Part shown: one piece after another, positions 1 to 9,828 of the stretch | How positions within the stretch are numbered: position 1 is the first letter of the stretch | How the letters are laid out: each line of letters begins with the position of its first letter | Assembly (NCBI GenBank): GCA_945897075.1 | Contig: CAMDEX010000002.1 | Coordinates: 1-64,000, forward strand | Origin: Litorilinea aerophila | GTDB taxonomy: Bacteria; Chloroflexota; Anaerolineae; Caldilineales; Caldilineaceae | Direction: 5' to 3' | DNA length: 64,000 nt | Notes under the pieces: model-generated | What the model saw: only the letters and a program-made list of their open reading frames with translations | The model's database searches: none | Told to the model about the DNA's origin: nothing | Made by a program: the position numbers and the translations under genes

Positions 1-141
1 GTGCGCCGGACGCAGCAAGCAGCGCCCCTACGGCAAACTACGATTGTACCCCAATCGAGTGAATGAACCAACCCAGACCGACCACGCCGGTCACGGACCG
101 GCGGGGAGCGTTTGACTCCCCCGACCCGGCAGCCCGTCCGG

Positions 142-170
142 TTGTGAGAAATCCCAACTCGCAGTATACT
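142..170 (+). promoter_or_regulatory. Predicted sigma-70-type promoter of the LysM protein gene
   Basis: TTGTGA (142-147) and TATACT (165-170) are separated by 17 bases, close to the consensus spacing and hexamers. The site lies about 45 bases before the start codon at 215. Bases 9-30 upstream carry one arm (CGCAGCAAGCAGCGCCCCTA) of a hairpin family seen complete at 11245-11306. Prediction from sequence only. Confidence 0.5.
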
Positions 171-214
171 ACGCCGTACAAATCAACTGTTGGCTGCAAC
201 CCAGGGAGCATTCT

Positions 215-3200
215 ATGAATCTGTCGTCGGCTCGAACCCAAACTCTCGGATTTTTGGCCCGTTGGTCGCTTTGCTTGGCGGTAGCGGTTTTGGCGCTGCT
301 GCTGGCGCTGCCCGCGGCGGCCCAAGAGGGCGGCTATACCTACACCGTCCAGCCGGGCGATAATTGGACAGTCGTCGCCAAGCGTGTCGGTCTGACTGTG
401 GAGGAGTTGCAGGCTGCCAACCCCCAGGCCGTGCGCGCCAGCGGCTGGCTGATTGTGGGGGAGAAGCTGCAAATCCCCACTGCGCCCGTCTCCAAAGAAG
501 AGTTCTACACCGTGCGCGCCGGGGATGGCTGGACGATCATTGCCGAACGCGTCAATGTACCCGTTGCCCTGCTACAGGCCGCCAACCCGCGCTATGTGCG
601 CTCTGACCTGATCCTCTATGTGGGGGATCGGCTGTTGATCCCCGCGCCAGCCCAGAGCCGCCCCAGCGCGACGGTCACGCCCACCGCCACCAGCACTCCG
701 CTGCCGACGCAGACACCGACGCCATCAGCGACGGCCACATCTACCGCGACGCCAAGCCCCACGGCGACAGCGACCAACACAGCCACGTCAACAGACACAG
801 CGACGCCGAACCCGACCCACACAGCCACCGCGACGGCAACCCACACGCCGAGCGCAACGGCCACGGCAACCCCGACGCCATCCCCGACGCCCACGGCCAG
901 CGACACGCCGACGCCTCTGCCCACCTCTACTGCCACGCCGCAGCCGATAGCGAAGCCCACCCACGACCCCAATCTTGGGCTGCCTGCCTGCCCGCCTGAT
1001 CTGACCGACGCTTCTGACCCGCTGCTAGAGGTTCTGAACCGGGACGACAGCGCAGACGGTTTGCTGGCTGCCTTTCTGAACGGGTGCGGTCTGGCCAGCG
1101 ATGGGCCTGTGCTGGCCGATCTCACCGGCGACGGCTTGGACGATCTGGCGCTGGTTTACCGGCTTTTGGATGAGGGCGCAGCCACGGCCAGCGCGCAGGG
1201 CGATCTGTTGATTGCCAACGGCAGCGCGGGCGGTGGCTATGCCGCTGCGTATGTGGCCGACGCTGCGGGCAGTGTACAATTGCTGAAGACTGAAGACATC
1301 AACGCCGACGGTGCGGCGGATGTGGTCTGGCTGGACACCACTTGCGGGGCCAGCACCTGTTTCGATACTCTCTACGTGCGCAGTTGGGACGGCACAGCCT
1401 GGCAGGATTGGACAGATGGCACCATTACGATGGCCTCGGCGCAAGTCGAAATCGCCGAATTAGACGAGGCTGGCAGCGGTGCGGAGATTCAATTGAAGGG
1501 GGGCACCTACGGCAGTGTGGGGGCGGGACCCCAGCGCGAGCGTACGGAGATCTGGGCCAGCAGCGCCGGCGCGCCCTACAGCCTGCTGCGCGAGAGCTAC
1601 GGCGAGAGCGCCTGTCTCTACCATTTGATTGTGGACGGCAATGGGGCCTTTGCCGAGGATCTCGACTTTGCCGCCGCGCAGACGCTCTTTTCCCAGGCGA
1701 TCACTGAAAACAAACGCAACGCCTGTTGGACGCGCACCGGTGAACTGGACGAACTGCGCAGTTTCGCCTTCTTCCGACTGGCGCAGATTGCGGGTTATGC
1801 GGGCGAAGCGGCCACGGCCCAGGCGCTGATCGAGCAGTTGGCCGACAGCTATCCGGCCCAGCCCTACGCCCAGGTCGGGCGCATCTGGTTGGATGGCTAT
1901 CTGGCCGCCGGCGACCCGGTGTCGGCCTGTGTGCTGGTGACGAATTTTGTCACCAGCAACCCCGCGGCTGTGCAAGTTCTGGCCGATTACGGCTACGCCA
2001 ACCCTACTTTCAGCGCCGATGATGTCTGCCCGATTCTCGATGTGGCTGTGGCTGCTGCGCCGCCTGCGCCCGCACCTGTGGCAGAAGCAGCCACGAAAAC
2101 ACCCCCCACAGCGACGGCGACACCAGCCGCGACAGAGGCGACAGCAAAAGTTGACCTGGCTGACCTGCCCGAATGCCCGACTGCCATCAATGGCTATGCC
2201 GAGACACTGCCCGCTGTGCTGGAGGAGACGCAAGGCGCAGTGCCTGTGATCGAAGCCTGGCTGCGCGCCTGTGATGCGCTGGCCGACAAACGGGGCGCGC
2301 TGGTCAAGTACGACCTCAACAGCGACAAGCGCGACGATCTGCTCATCTTCCCCACCATCCTCAGCGATGTGGGCTATGGGCCGGGGGGCGCGGATGGCGC
2401 GTTCCTGCTCTTTCACGGCAACGAAAAAGGTGGCTTCGATCTGGTCTTGGCCCCCGACATCTTCGGTCAGCCCACACCCCTTTTCTGGGGTGACGCCAAC
2501 GGCGACCGCCGCCCCGAGCTGCTCTGGCAGGTGGAAAGCTGCTCCACCTTCTGTGTGACCAGTCTGCTGGGGCTGGCGTGGGATCAGGCCAGCGGTCAAT
2601 ACACCCAGGCAGTGCTGCCCGGCGCGGCCCTGGCCGGGGGCAAAGTCTCGGTGGAGACGCTCACAAAAGGCACACCGGGCAAGGGTCGTCAAGTGCGGCT
2701 GGTGGGCGGGGTGAGCGGTACTGTCGGCGGCGGGCTGACTGTGCCCCACACGGAAATCTGGCAGAGTGTGGATGGCGCGCCCTTCCGCCGTATCTCGTGG
2801 CGCTACGACCGCAACGCGGATGGCAACGACTGTCTAGGGCTGCGGCTGGTGGAAGCGGATGTGGCCCTGCAAGCGTCGGATGTGTTGAGCTACACTCCGG
2901 CTATCGCTCTCTACCGGGCCGCGCTGGAGGACGCTTCCTTGCAGGCGTGCAGCCTCTTCGGTCTGGACGCGGCGAAGGAATTGACTCTCTTGCAAGGCTT
3001 GGGCAGCTTCCGGCTGATCCAGGCCCAGGCGCTGGGCGGGGATGTGGCCGCGGCCCAACGCACGCTGACCGGTCTGGTCGCGGGCCAGCCGGAGAGCGAC
3101 TATAGTGCCGCCGCCACCCAATGGCTGGACTCCTTCCTGGCCGATGGCGATGCCGCCACTGCCTGTGGTGGCGTAACCAAAATTGTCATCGGCAAGGCAG

Positions 3201-3298
3201 AGATGTGGCAGGCGACGGACCAGTACGGTTACGACCACCCGGCCCTGGCCGCGGAGCAGGTCTGTTTTGTGCCAGCAGGCGCGGCAGAGGAAAATTAA
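215..3298 (+). CDS. Secreted LysM-domain protein with duplicated FG-GAP-like/TPR-like module
   Basis: The protein (1027 aa) starts with a signal peptide (residues 1-37, ending ALPAAAQ) and two LysM domains (about 40-88 and 95-142; YTVQPGDNW and YTVRAGDGW), which bind peptidoglycan or other N-acetylglucosamine polymers. A Thr/Pro-rich linker of roughly 100 residues follows. The rest is one module of about 370 residues present twice: a region with Asp-rich FG-GAP-like motifs ([24 protein letters not shown]; again [23 protein letters not shown]), then a helical, tetratricopeptide-like stretch ending in a CxL-type segment. A second short Thr/Pro linker separates the copies. GGGAG lies 7 bases before ATG 215. 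The likely location is the cell surface, anchored through LysM; the function of the repeated module is unknown. Confidence 0.85.
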   Translation: MNLSSARTQTLGFLARWSLCLAVAVLALLLALPAAAQEGGYTYTVQPGDNWTVVAKRVGLTVEELQAANPQAVRASGWLIVGEKLQIPTAPVSKEEFYTVRAGDGWTIIAERVNVPVALLQAANPRYVRSDLILYVGDRLLIPAPAQSRPSATVTPTATSTPLPTQTPTPSATATSTATPSPTATATNTATSTDTATPNPTHTATATATHTPSATATATPTPSPTPTASDTPTPLPTSTATPQPIAKPTHDPNLGLPACPPDLTDASDPLLEVLNRDDSADGLLAAFLNGCGLASDGPVLADLTGDGLDDLALVYRLLDEGAATASAQGDLLIANGSAGGGYAAAYVADAAGSVQLLKTEDINADGAADVVWLDTTCGASTCFDTLYVRSWDGTAWQDWTDGTITMASAQVEIAELDEAGSGAEIQLKGGTYGSVGAGPQRERTEIWASSAGAPYSLLRESYGESACLYHLIVDGNGAFAEDLDFAAAQTLFSQAITENKRNACWTRTGELDELRSFAFFRLAQIAGYAGEAATAQALIEQLADSYPAQPYAQVGRIWLDGYLAAGDPVSACVLVTNFVTSNPAAVQVLADYGYANPTFSADDVCPILDVAVAAAPPAPAPVAEAATKTPPTATATPAATEATAKVDLADLPECPTAINGYAETLPAVLEETQGAVPVIEAWLRACDALADKRGALVKYDLNSDKRDDLLIFPTILSDVGYGPGGADGAFLLFHGNEKGGFDLVLAPDIFGQPTPLFWGDANGDRRPELLWQVESCSTFCVTSLLGLAWDQASGQYTQAVLPGAALAGGKVSVETLTKGTPGKGRQVRLVGGVSGTVGGGLTVPHTEIWQSVDGAPFRRISWRYDRNADGNDCLGLRLVEADVALQASDVLSYTPAIALYRAALEDASLQACSLFGLDAAKELTLLQGLGSFRLIQAQALGGDVAAAQRTLTGLVAGQPESDYSAAATQWLDSFLADGDAATACGGVTKIVIGKAEMWQATDQYGYDHPALAAEQVCFVPAGAAEEN

Positions 3299-3343
3299 CG
3301 TTGTATCTGAATGGGAATGATTTTCCACAGCGAGGCATTGGCA

Positions 3344-4348
3344 ATGACACGGTGCATTTGGACAATTTTTCTCCTGTCTCTGCTGCTGCTAAGTGGTTGC
3401 GCCCAGACAGCTACCCCGCAGGCTGACGGCCACGATACCTCTGCCGAATCCCAGACGGAAGAAGAAGGGGATCACTTGCCTCTACTGGCCGCGCTGGATT
3501 TGGTGGAAGGCGAGAAAGTGCGGGTGGTGGCGACGACCAATCTGGTGGCGGATGTGGTGGGGCGCATCGGCGGCGATGCCATCAGCCTGCGTTCGCTGCT
3601 GCCGCCGGGCGCGGATCCCCACGGCTATCAGGCCACGCCGGATGATCTGCGCGCCATCAACGACGCGCATCTGCTTTTTGTCAACGGCCTGGGGCTGGAG
3701 GAATCGCTGGAGGCGATTCTGGACGTGAGCACCCACGCCAAAACAGTCCCCGTCAATGTAGGGGTGGCGCTGATTGAAGCCGATGAGGAGGAAGAGGCGC
3801 ATCACCACACAGGCGGCAACCCCCACACCTGGTGGAGCGTCGCCGCGGTGGAGCAGTGGACTCACAACATCGAGCAGAGTCTTGCGGCGCTAGACCCGGC
3901 CCACGCCGAGGCGTACGCGGCCAACGCTGCGGTCTACCGGGGCGAGTTGGCTGCCCTTCAATCCGCATTGCAGGAGATGGTTGGTCAGATTCCGAGCGAG
4001 CAGCGCAAGCTGGCGACGGATCACGACACCCTGGCCTATTTTGCCCAGGAATTTGATTTTCAGATCGTCGGGCTGGTCGTCCCCTCCTTCAGCAGCCTGG
4101 CCGAGCCGTCAGCCCAACACCTGGCCCAGTTGCAGGATCAGATTCGCGCTGAGGATGTGCGGGCCATTTTCGTCGGTTCCACAGTCAATCCGCGTCAGGC
4201 GCAGCAGTTGGCCCAGGATTTGGGCATTGCGGTTGTGCCCATCTTCACCGATTCCCTGAGCGCAGCGGACGGACCCGCGGCGACATATCTGAATTTTATG
4301 CGTTACAATGTGGGCGCGATCGTGGATGCGTTGGGGGAGGGGAAGTAG
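3344..4348 (+). CDS. znuA: Metal (zinc/manganese) ABC transporter substrate-binding lipoprotein
   Basis: This is a cluster A-I solute-binding protein that captures Zn2+ or Mn2+ outside the membrane for an ABC importer. It begins with a lipoprotein signal ending in LLSGC, so the mature protein is lipid-anchored. Family motifs are visible: VVATTNLVADVVGRIGG, LLPPGADPHGYQATPDD (first His ligand), GNPHTWW (second His), LATDHDTLAYFA (third His) and VPIFTDSL (Asp). A short acidic/His-rich loop (EEEEAHHH) precedes the second ligand, as in zinc-specific members. ATG 3344 is preferred over ATG 3311 because GAGG stands 8 bases before it and it starts the signal peptide directly. No permease or ATPase gene follows, so the partners must be elsewhere. 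Choice of metal is inference. Confidence 0.88.
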   Translation: MTRCIWTIFLLSLLLLSGCAQTATPQADGHDTSAESQTEEEGDHLPLLAALDLVEGEKVRVVATTNLVADVVGRIGGDAISLRSLLPPGADPHGYQATPDDLRAINDAHLLFVNGLGLEESLEAILDVSTHAKTVPVNVGVALIEADEEEEAHHHTGGNPHTWWSVAAVEQWTHNIEQSLAALDPAHAEAYAANAAVYRGELAALQSALQEMVGQIPSEQRKLATDHDTLAYFAQEFDFQIVGLVVPSFSSLAEPSAQHLAQLQDQIRAEDVRAIFVGSTVNPRQAQQLAQDLGIAVVPIFTDSLSAADGPAATYLNFMRYNVGAIVDALGEGK

Positions 4349-4406
4349 CGATTGGCTGGTGATGGTTTTGGAGCAGAAACGGGAAACGAGTGATTAGACA
4401 GCAATT

Positions 4407-4709
4407 TCACGCCCGCAGCGAAAATGCGTCGTCAATGGGAGACAAATGCACCTCCACACGCGCGCCAAGTGCCGCAGCTACTTTGTTCAGGAAGGAAAGG
4501 TTGGGGGGTGTAGTGCCACTTTCAAGACGGGCAATGCTTGATTGCCCGGTGCCCACCAATTCCGCCAGTTGTTTTTGCGTCAAGCCGCGCAGGATGCGCA
4601 GGCGAGCCACCTGATAAGCGGGTTCACGCGCGGCCAATGCAGCAACGAACTCGGGATCCCACAGCCGTTCGGCCTCCCATTCTTCGAATGCTATAAATCG
4701 CTCATCCAT
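4407..4709 (-). CDS. XRE-family helix-turn-helix protein, solitary antitoxin-like
   Basis: A 100-residue protein with a central HTH_3 domain (ILRGLTQKQLAELVGTGQSS, then IARLESG), typical of HigA-type antitoxins and small phage-like repressors. The N-terminal part (WEAERLWDPEFVAALAAREP) matches the region that precedes the HTH in HigA-like proteins. No RelE/HigB-like toxin gene is adjacent: upstream is the Lon-like protease gene, whose stop is 21 bases away. It may therefore be an orphan antitoxin or a stand-alone regulator. ATG 4709 is preferred to TTG 4715 because AGGGG lies 6 bases before it. Confidence 0.8.
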   Translation of the reverse strand: MDERFIAFEEWEAERLWDPEFVAALAAREPAYQVARLRILRGLTQKQLAELVGTGQSSIARLESGTTPPNLSFLNKVAAALGARVEVHLSPIDDAFSLRA

Positions 4710-4730
4710 CTTCAACCCCTCTCTTCGACT

Positions 4731-7148
4731 TCAGGCAATCTCCGCCCCATTTGGCCGGTGGAAGGCGGACCAGCGGCGGGCAAACTCACGCAGGCGATCC
4801 TGCACCAGCCGGTTGATTGACCCCTCCGGGTAGATGCCCGTGTCGTCCGCCACGCCCGCGGGGACGCCGGTGAGCAGTTCGATGCCCTCGTCTATGTGGG
4901 AAACGGGGTAGATGTGAAACTGCCCAGCCGCCACCGCCTCCACCACCTCCTGGCGCAACATCAGATGGCGCACATTTGTGGCCGGGATGAGTACTCCCTG
5001 CTCGCCGGTCAACCCCCGCTGCTGGCAGATGGCGAAGAAGCCCTCGATCTTCTCGTTCACCCCGCCAATAACCTGCACATTGCCAAACTGATCTACGGAA
5101 CCGGTAACAGCGAAGGATTGATGGATGGGTACGCCAGAAATGGCCGAGAGCAACGCGTAGAGTTCGGTGGAGCTGGCGCTGTCCCCGTCCACGCCGCCGT
5201 AGGATTGCTCGAAGACCAGCCCGGCGTACAGGGAAAGAGGGGTGTCTACGGCATAGCGGGCGGCCAAAAACGAGGCCAGAATCAGCACGCCTTTGCTGTG
5301 GCTCGGCCCGCTCATCGCCACCTCGCGCTCAATGTTCACCACTTCGCCCCGGCCAATCGTCACGCGGGCTGTAATACGGCTGGGCTGACCGAAGGTCAGG
5401 CTACCCAACTGCATCACCGCCAGCCCGTTGATCTGCCCGACGGCCACCCCGTCGGTCTGTACATTGACTGTGCCGTCCAGAATGAACTCCTGGCTGCGTT
5501 CGGGGATGCGCCAGGCCCGGTAGCGCTGGGCTTCCAACGCCTGCTCCACGTGGGCCAGATGGATGATCGTCTCCCCGGCTTTGTCGGCAAAGTAATCGGC
5601 CTCCTGCAACAGGTCCACCGCCGCCGCCACGCGCATAGAGAGTTTGCCCGCATCCCCGGCCCCCCGGCTGCACTGGTCAATCACCCGGGCTGTGGCCTCC
5701 CGGTCCAGATGGCGCAAGGCCCGTCTGGTCGCCATGGAACCGATGAGCCTGGCAAAGAGCATCTGGTTTTCCGGTGTGCGTTCGATTTCGTCGTTGAAAT
5801 CGGCCATCACTTTGAACAACTCGTCGAAGTCCGGGTCCGACTGGCTGAGCAGATAGTAGAGGTCGCGGTCGCCCATCAGCGCCACTTTCAGACGCAGGGC
5901 GATGGGTTCTGGCTCAAGGGAGACGGCGTTGGCCTGGCTGAGCATCTGGCCCGGCGTTTCGATGCGGATGGATTCGGCACGCAAGGCCCGCTTCAGCCCC
6001 TCCCAAGCGTAGGGCTGGGAGAGGAGTTTCAGCGCGTCAATCATCAGATAGCCGCCGTTGGCGATGTGCAGTGCGCCGCATTTGATGTGGGTAAAATCGG
6101 TGAGCAGCCCGCCCATGTGGGGCACATATTCCACCCGCCCCACCAGATTCTGATAGGCCGGGTTGTCCTCGTAGATCACCGGCGCGCCGGAACGCCCGCT
6201 GTGATCCACCAACAGGTTGACCTGGTAGCGGATGAAGTGATCGCCGTCATCCACCGGGGGCGCAAGGGGCTGGCTGCTTTGGGCCTCGCTCTCCTCGCCG
6301 CGCAGAAACATGGGCAGATTTTCGACAATATCCGCCTGCACCGCGTCCAGATAGCTCTGCACGGCGGGTTGGGGTGTGTACTGTTCGTGGAGTTCGTGGA
6401 AGAGGGGGTCTATTGTAAAGTGGGCCAACTCCTCGTGAAAGGACTGCAACTCCTTGCGCAGCTCCCGCTCCCAACGGGGTAGCTGGATCACCACCCGTTG
6501 CAACTTCTCTTGCATCTCTTCAATGGCGGCCGTGATGGCCTCCTGCTCGGCCTGGGTCATCTGTTGAAACTCCTCGGTTTTCAGCACCTCTCCGTTGCGT
6601 ACAGGGGCAAAGATTAGCCCGTTGGGTGTGCGCAGCAGATTCAGCCCTTTGCTCACCGCCTCGGCCTGCAAGCGGGCGAACTCGGCGTCCTGGCGCTGCT
6701 GGTAGGTAGATTCCACGGCCTGGCGGCGCACCCGGTAGTCATCGGTCTCGAAGGCGGCGGGCAGAACCGTGCGGATCTCGTCGAGCAGTTCATCCATTGC
6801 CTTGCGCAGGTCCGCGCCACCGCCCGCGGGCAATTCCAGCGCCACAGGCCGGTGGGGTTCCTGGAAGTTGTAGACGTAGCACCAGTCGGAGGCGGGCGGG
6901 TCGTCGGCGGCCTGCTGGGTCAAATAGTCGCGCACGACGGTATGTTTGCCGACGCCGGGACCGCCCAGAGCAAAAATGTTGTAACCGGGGCGACGGATGT
7001 TGATGGCAAACTCGACCGCGGCCACCGCCCGCGCCTGGCCGATGATGTCGGAGATAGGTTGCAGTTCGGCGGTGGTGGCAAAAGTGAACTGCGCCGGGTC
7101 GGTACGGATGTTGAGTTGGGCGGGTGTCAGGGCTGGGACGGGTGTCAT
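4731..7148 (-). CDS. LonB-like AAA+ ATP-dependent serine protease
   Basis: An 805-residue ATP-dependent protease of the Lon-related family that lacks the long N-terminal domain of LonA. The Walker A motif GGPGVGKHT lies at about residues 61-69; a long helical insertion follows, rich in Glu and Gln, then the rest of the AAA module and a C-terminal Lon proteolytic domain. The catalytic dyad is visible: Ser in GDSASS (about residue 655) and Lys in VNEKIEGF (about 699), with normal spacing. The likely role is cytoplasmic protein quality control; substrates are unknown. ATG 7148 was chosen: GAGG lies 8 bases upstream and the sequence before it (up to 7250) does not look coding. It shares a divergent promoter region with the gene pair at 7331. 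Confidence 0.9.
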   Translation of the reverse strand: MTPVPALTPAQLNIRTDPAQFTFATTAELQPISDIIGQARAVAAVEFAINIRRPGYNIFALGGPGVGKHTVVRDYLTQQAADDPPASDWCYVYNFQEPHRPVALELPAGGGADLRKAMDELLDEIRTVLPAAFETDDYRVRRQAVESTYQQRQDAEFARLQAEAVSKGLNLLRTPNGLIFAPVRNGEVLKTEEFQQMTQAEQEAITAAIEEMQEKLQRVVIQLPRWERELRKELQSFHEELAHFTIDPLFHELHEQYTPQPAVQSYLDAVQADIVENLPMFLRGEESEAQSSQPLAPPVDDGDHFIRYQVNLLVDHSGRSGAPVIYEDNPAYQNLVGRVEYVPHMGGLLTDFTHIKCGALHIANGGYLMIDALKLLSQPYAWEGLKRALRAESIRIETPGQMLSQANAVSLEPEPIALRLKVALMGDRDLYYLLSQSDPDFDELFKVMADFNDEIERTPENQMLFARLIGSMATRRALRHLDREATARVIDQCSRGAGDAGKLSMRVAAAVDLLQEADYFADKAGETIIHLAHVEQALEAQRYRAWRIPERSQEFILDGTVNVQTDGVAVGQINGLAVMQLGSLTFGQPSRITARVTIGRGEVVNIEREVAMSGPSHSKGVLILASFLAARYAVDTPLSLYAGLVFEQSYGGVDGDSASSTELYALLSAISGVPIHQSFAVTGSVDQFGNVQVIGGVNEKIEGFFAICQQRGLTGEQGVLIPATNVRHLMLRQEVVEAVAAGQFHIYPVSHIDEGIELLTGVPAGVADDTGIYPEGSINRLVQDRLREFARRWSAFHRPNGAEIA

Positions 7149-7243
7149 TGGGTGGGCCTCGGTGGGTGACGGGTTGCGGGCGTTGCGTCTGGTGGATGAT
7201 ACACCGTTCGATAGGGTGAGCGCAAAAGGAGTTTGTGATCCAC

Positions 7244-7272
7244 TTGACACAGCGCAGATGTTCCTGTAGGAT
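7244..7272 (+). promoter_or_regulatory. Predicted sigma-70 promoter of the small gene pair at 7331-7831
   Basis: A perfect TTGACA (7244-7249) and TAGGAT (7267-7272) are 17 bases apart, about 60 bases before the GTG start at 7331. The strength of the -35 box suggests constitutive expression unless the pair represses itself. Confidence 0.55.
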
Positions 7273-7330
7273 CGGTGTTACCTGCTATGGCAGCTTTGTG
7301 TCGGGTGGACGCCAAAATGAGGGAACAAAC

Positions 7331-7612
7331 GTGAATTTGCGTTTTTACATAGACCCGGCCACGGATGAAGCGCACATCTACAATCACGATGTTGACGAAG
7401 ACGAAGTCCATGATGTTCTGACTCGCCCTGGCGAGGATCGACCAGGACGGGAAGGCTCACGTGTCGCAATCGGACAAACGCAAAGTGGACGCTATCTGCG
7501 CGTGATTTATGTGCCCGATCCTGAACCAGGCAGTGTTTTTGTCGTGACGGCGTATGAGTTAAGTGGCAAGCCTTTGGCAGCTTATCGTCGGAGACAACGT
7601 AGACGGAGATAA
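7331..7612 (+). CDS. DUF4258/BrnT-like small protein, putative toxin of a two-gene module
   Basis: A 93-residue protein (MNLRFYIDPATDEAHIYNHD at the start; RYLRVIYVPDPEPGSVFVVT near the end; very basic C-terminus RRRQRRRR). The size, the conserved YxRVIYV strand and the basic tail resemble DUF4258 and BrnT-type RNase-like toxins; family assignment is from memory. The start is GTG 7331 with GAGGG seven bases upstream, rather than the in-frame ATG 7235, which lies on the predicted promoter side. A second small gene follows 3 bases downstream, in toxin-first order as in BrnTA. What it does is not shown by the sequence. Confidence 0.65.
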   Translation: MNLRFYIDPATDEAHIYNHDVDEDEVHDVLTRPGEDRPGREGSRVAIGQTQSGRYLRVIYVPDPEPGSVFVVTAYELSGKPLAAYRRRQRRRR

Positions 7613-7615
7613 ACG

Positions 7616-7831
7616 ATGAAACAAACTAGACTTCCTCGTGGATGGGATGCGCATCGCGTACAGAGAGTACTCTCCCATTACGAAAAACAAACAGAGGACG
7701 AGGCGATCACCGAAGATGAAGCGGCGTTTGCGGATCAGACGCAAACAGTGATGGAAATCCCGATTGAGTTGATTCCTGCTGTCCGAGAGTTGCTCGCCAA
7801 GTATTATGGGGACCAGAGAGTTCCTGCATAA
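7616..7831 (+). CDS. Small acidic partner protein, putative antitoxin
   Basis: A 71-residue acidic protein (RGWDAHRVQRVLSHYEKQ, then EDEAITEDEAAFADQTQT and an IPIELIPAVRELLAK helix). It starts 3 bases after the stop of the DUF4258-like gene, so the two are almost certainly co-transcribed. Small size, high acidity and the position next to a basic toxin-like protein fit an antitoxin. No DNA-binding motif is obvious. The pairing is inference from arrangement. Confidence 0.6.
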   Translation: MKQTRLPRGWDAHRVQRVLSHYEKQTEDEAITEDEAAFADQTQTVMEIPIELIPAVRELLAKYYGDQRVPA

Positions 7832-7961
7832 GCGATGGCGGATTACGCAAATCGGTGCAGTGCTTGCGGCGGGTGGCGTTGGATACCCGTTTAAGCAGAT
7901 TTTTCGGATGTCGGAACACGGTTCGCGTTACACTAAGACAAAAGTAATGGAGATTTCAGCT

Positions 7962-9233
7962 ATGTTGTCCTCATTTAAGTCTTTGATTGTAGCGGTATCA
8001 ATTTTCGCTACCATTTTGCTGGCAGGTTGTGGTAATGATCCAATTGAAAACACATCTGGATCGTCTATTATCCTAGCTGAACTTGGAGAACCATATGTTC
8101 AGATAGCTACAGAAACCCATCGCCAAAATAATTGTGATGGCTCAGATCAAGGACTAAAAATAGCCCGAAATCTGCAACTCGAGCAAAACGTTAATTACTA
8201 TGTTGAAACAGGGATCACCGGCTTAATTGAGGGAGAAGTACCTGCCGTGCTAAAAGCACAGATACAGGCAGCCATTGACAGCGGAGTGTCACAGTCGTGG
8301 GGGGAATATTCAAGTCGAGGAGTAGAATTTACAGTCAAAATTGATCCTGGAAAAGTTGCTGAGCATACAATTGCTTGGAAAGAGACTAAAGTTGATGGCA
8401 TTGTTGAAATCCGTGCTACGGCTGGCATCGGGAGGGTACGGTTCATCAAAACCGTAGCCGTTGAACTGGAAAATAGAACCAGCACAGAGCGCACTTGTGA
8501 TGAGGTTAAAGAGCCATTACCAGTAAGTTGTACAGTTCCTAACCTTGTTGGCGTAGAGCAATCGGCAGCACAATTTAGTATTCAGCAACTTGGTCTCAAC
8601 GCTACCATTTCAACTCAATACAGTGAAGACGCATCTTTAGGCATCGTATTATCACAAAGCCCTTCGCCTCAAACGGAGTTATCCCCTTGTCAAGGCTCTA
8701 TAGGGATTCTTGTTAGCCTTGGAAGCGTGCTGACTCCAACACCGACGATACCGAATACACCCGTACCGCCTACAACTACACCAGTTCTGCCTACATCTAT
8801 ACCACCAACTACTATAGCATCTCAAAATCAAGGACCTATTCGAGAACACTATCAGACCGTGATTGGAGACGGCCTGTTTTCCGAAGCTACTTTTTCTGAC
8901 GGTCTAGCTCCTTACTCTAATGAATGGCTTGGAGAAAATAACCACTACAAAATCCAGATAATTCGACTTGAGGAACAACCTGATGGTTGTGACGCTGCTA
9001 AATATGATTCAGAGTTGATATGGATATCTGCTGGTACAAATACCTACATCACTATCAATGGAGAATATGTTGGTACCTACACCAGCCCTGGGGATCGTCA
9101 TGGATATGTTTTCAAATGGCCAATCCGACTAGGGGATCGGATTTGTGCAGTTAATACCACAGGATTCCACATTGTTATCGGACCTGACATTTATTATCAT
9201 TATGACAGTTATTGCTATCGCGGCAACTGTTAA
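7962..9233 (+). CDS. PASTA-domain lipoprotein of unknown function
   Basis: A 423-residue predicted lipoprotein: signal peptide from ATG 7962 ending in the lipobox LLAGC. An N-terminal domain of about 200 residues (contains LEQNVNYYVETGITGLI) is not recognised. A single PASTA domain follows (VPNLVGVEQSAAQFSIQQLG ... SQSPSPQTEL), a fold that elsewhere binds muropeptides. Then comes a Thr/Pro-rich linker and a C-terminal beta-rich domain that may bind sugar (DGCDAAKYDSELIWISAG). GGAG lies 9 bases before ATG 7962; the longer reading frame from 7806 overlaps the previous gene and is less likely. PASTA domains usually sit on kinases or penicillin-binding proteins, so a stand-alone lipoprotein form is unusual. 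The gene is visibly more AT-rich than its neighbours. Confidence 0.75.
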   Translation: MLSSFKSLIVAVSIFATILLAGCGNDPIENTSGSSIILAELGEPYVQIATETHRQNNCDGSDQGLKIARNLQLEQNVNYYVETGITGLIEGEVPAVLKAQIQAAIDSGVSQSWGEYSSRGVEFTVKIDPGKVAEHTIAWKETKVDGIVEIRATAGIGRVRFIKTVAVELENRTSTERTCDEVKEPLPVSCTVPNLVGVEQSAAQFSIQQLGLNATISTQYSEDASLGIVLSQSPSPQTELSPCQGSIGILVSLGSVLTPTPTIPNTPVPPTTTPVLPTSIPPTTIASQNQGPIREHYQTVIGDGLFSEATFSDGLAPYSNEWLGENNHYKIQIIRLEEQPDGCDAAKYDSELIWISAGTNTYITINGEYVGTYTSPGDRHGYVFKWPIRLGDRICAVNTTGFHIVIGPDIYYHYDSYCYRGNC

Positions 9234-9330
9234 GAATGCCCAACATCCGGTGCAGCCGGTCGGGGATGATCTCGGCTCACTTGTGAGGTTGACTGTACTT
9301 AGCAGTTGACGCTAACGTTCGTAACTTCGG

Positions 9331-9360
9331 AAAGAGAGACCCAATCGGGCCTCTCTTTTT
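9331..9360 (+). terminator. Rho-independent terminator after the PASTA lipoprotein gene
   Basis: AAAGAGAG-A-CCC, loop AATC, GGG-C-CTCTCTTT with a run of T forms a stem with one A/C mismatch. It lies about 100 bases after the stop at 9233. The rest of 9234-9547 (about 310 bases) shows no gene; both strands were considered. Confidence 0.75.
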
Positions 9361-9547
9361 CATCGCGGGCCGGGCGGTTGTTCTGGTAGAGTACGCCTGC
9401 TCAGCCCAAAGTCCCCGGCGCTTTCTGTCCCGGCGCGTCGGGAGCGGACGTAGCCAGCGACGAAATGCCTACCGATTCCGGGAATCGAGCGAACCCACCC
9501 TTTGCAAAGTGCTTGCGTACCAGTGCCTGTAGTGCTATAATCAGCCC

Positions 9548-9820
9548 ATGACACCACCCGAGAGCGGCAAAATCCCCGCATCGTTGCGCCGTGCCATCGA
9601 AACTGCTCCCCAGCAGCCGCTCGATGCGATTGTGCGCGTGCGCAGCGCGGACGACGAAACCCAATCTCGTCTGGAAGCTGCCGGGCTGACCGTGCGCTAT
9701 CGCCTTAACCTCGTGCCCCAATTTGTCGTCACCGGCCCCGGTCAGGCGCTCCTCTCCCTGGCAGACGCCGAGTGGCTGGTTGGCGTCGAAGTGGATCGTT
9801 CTGTTCATACGTGGCAGTGA
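9548..9820 (+). CDS. Small protein resembling a subtilisin propeptide (inhibitor I9-like)
   Basis: A 90-residue protein without signal peptide (SLRRAIETAPQQPLDAIVRV ... LTVRYRLNLVPQFVVTGPGQ ... LADAEWLVGVEVDRSVHTW). The pattern (a beta strand IVRV, a helix with DDETQSRLEAAG, a strand FVVTG, a helix LSLADAEWL, a strand GVEVD) matches the fold of peptidase inhibitor I9 / subtilisin prodomains, and the neighbour 118 bases downstream is a subtilisin. The subtilisin also has its own I9-like N-terminus (VIVQF ... LAALEGVENVWYDEPVH), so this may be a separate chaperone or inhibitor. Assignment is by pattern only. Confidence 0.6.
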   Translation: MTPPESGKIPASLRRAIETAPQQPLDAIVRVRSADDETQSRLEAAGLTVRYRLNLVPQFVVTGPGQALLSLADAEWLVGVEVDRSVHTWQ

Positions 9821-9828
9821 CACGGAGG

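Noticed and set aside
616-1125. Minus-strand frame rich in Val, Ala and Gly
   Set aside because: It is the complement of the Thr/Pro linker of the LysM protein.
4896-6482. Long plus-strand open frame (528 codons) opposite the Lon-like gene
   Set aside because: Antisense shadow of the LonB-like protease frame; no protein motif, while the minus strand has Walker A and the Ser-Lys dyad.
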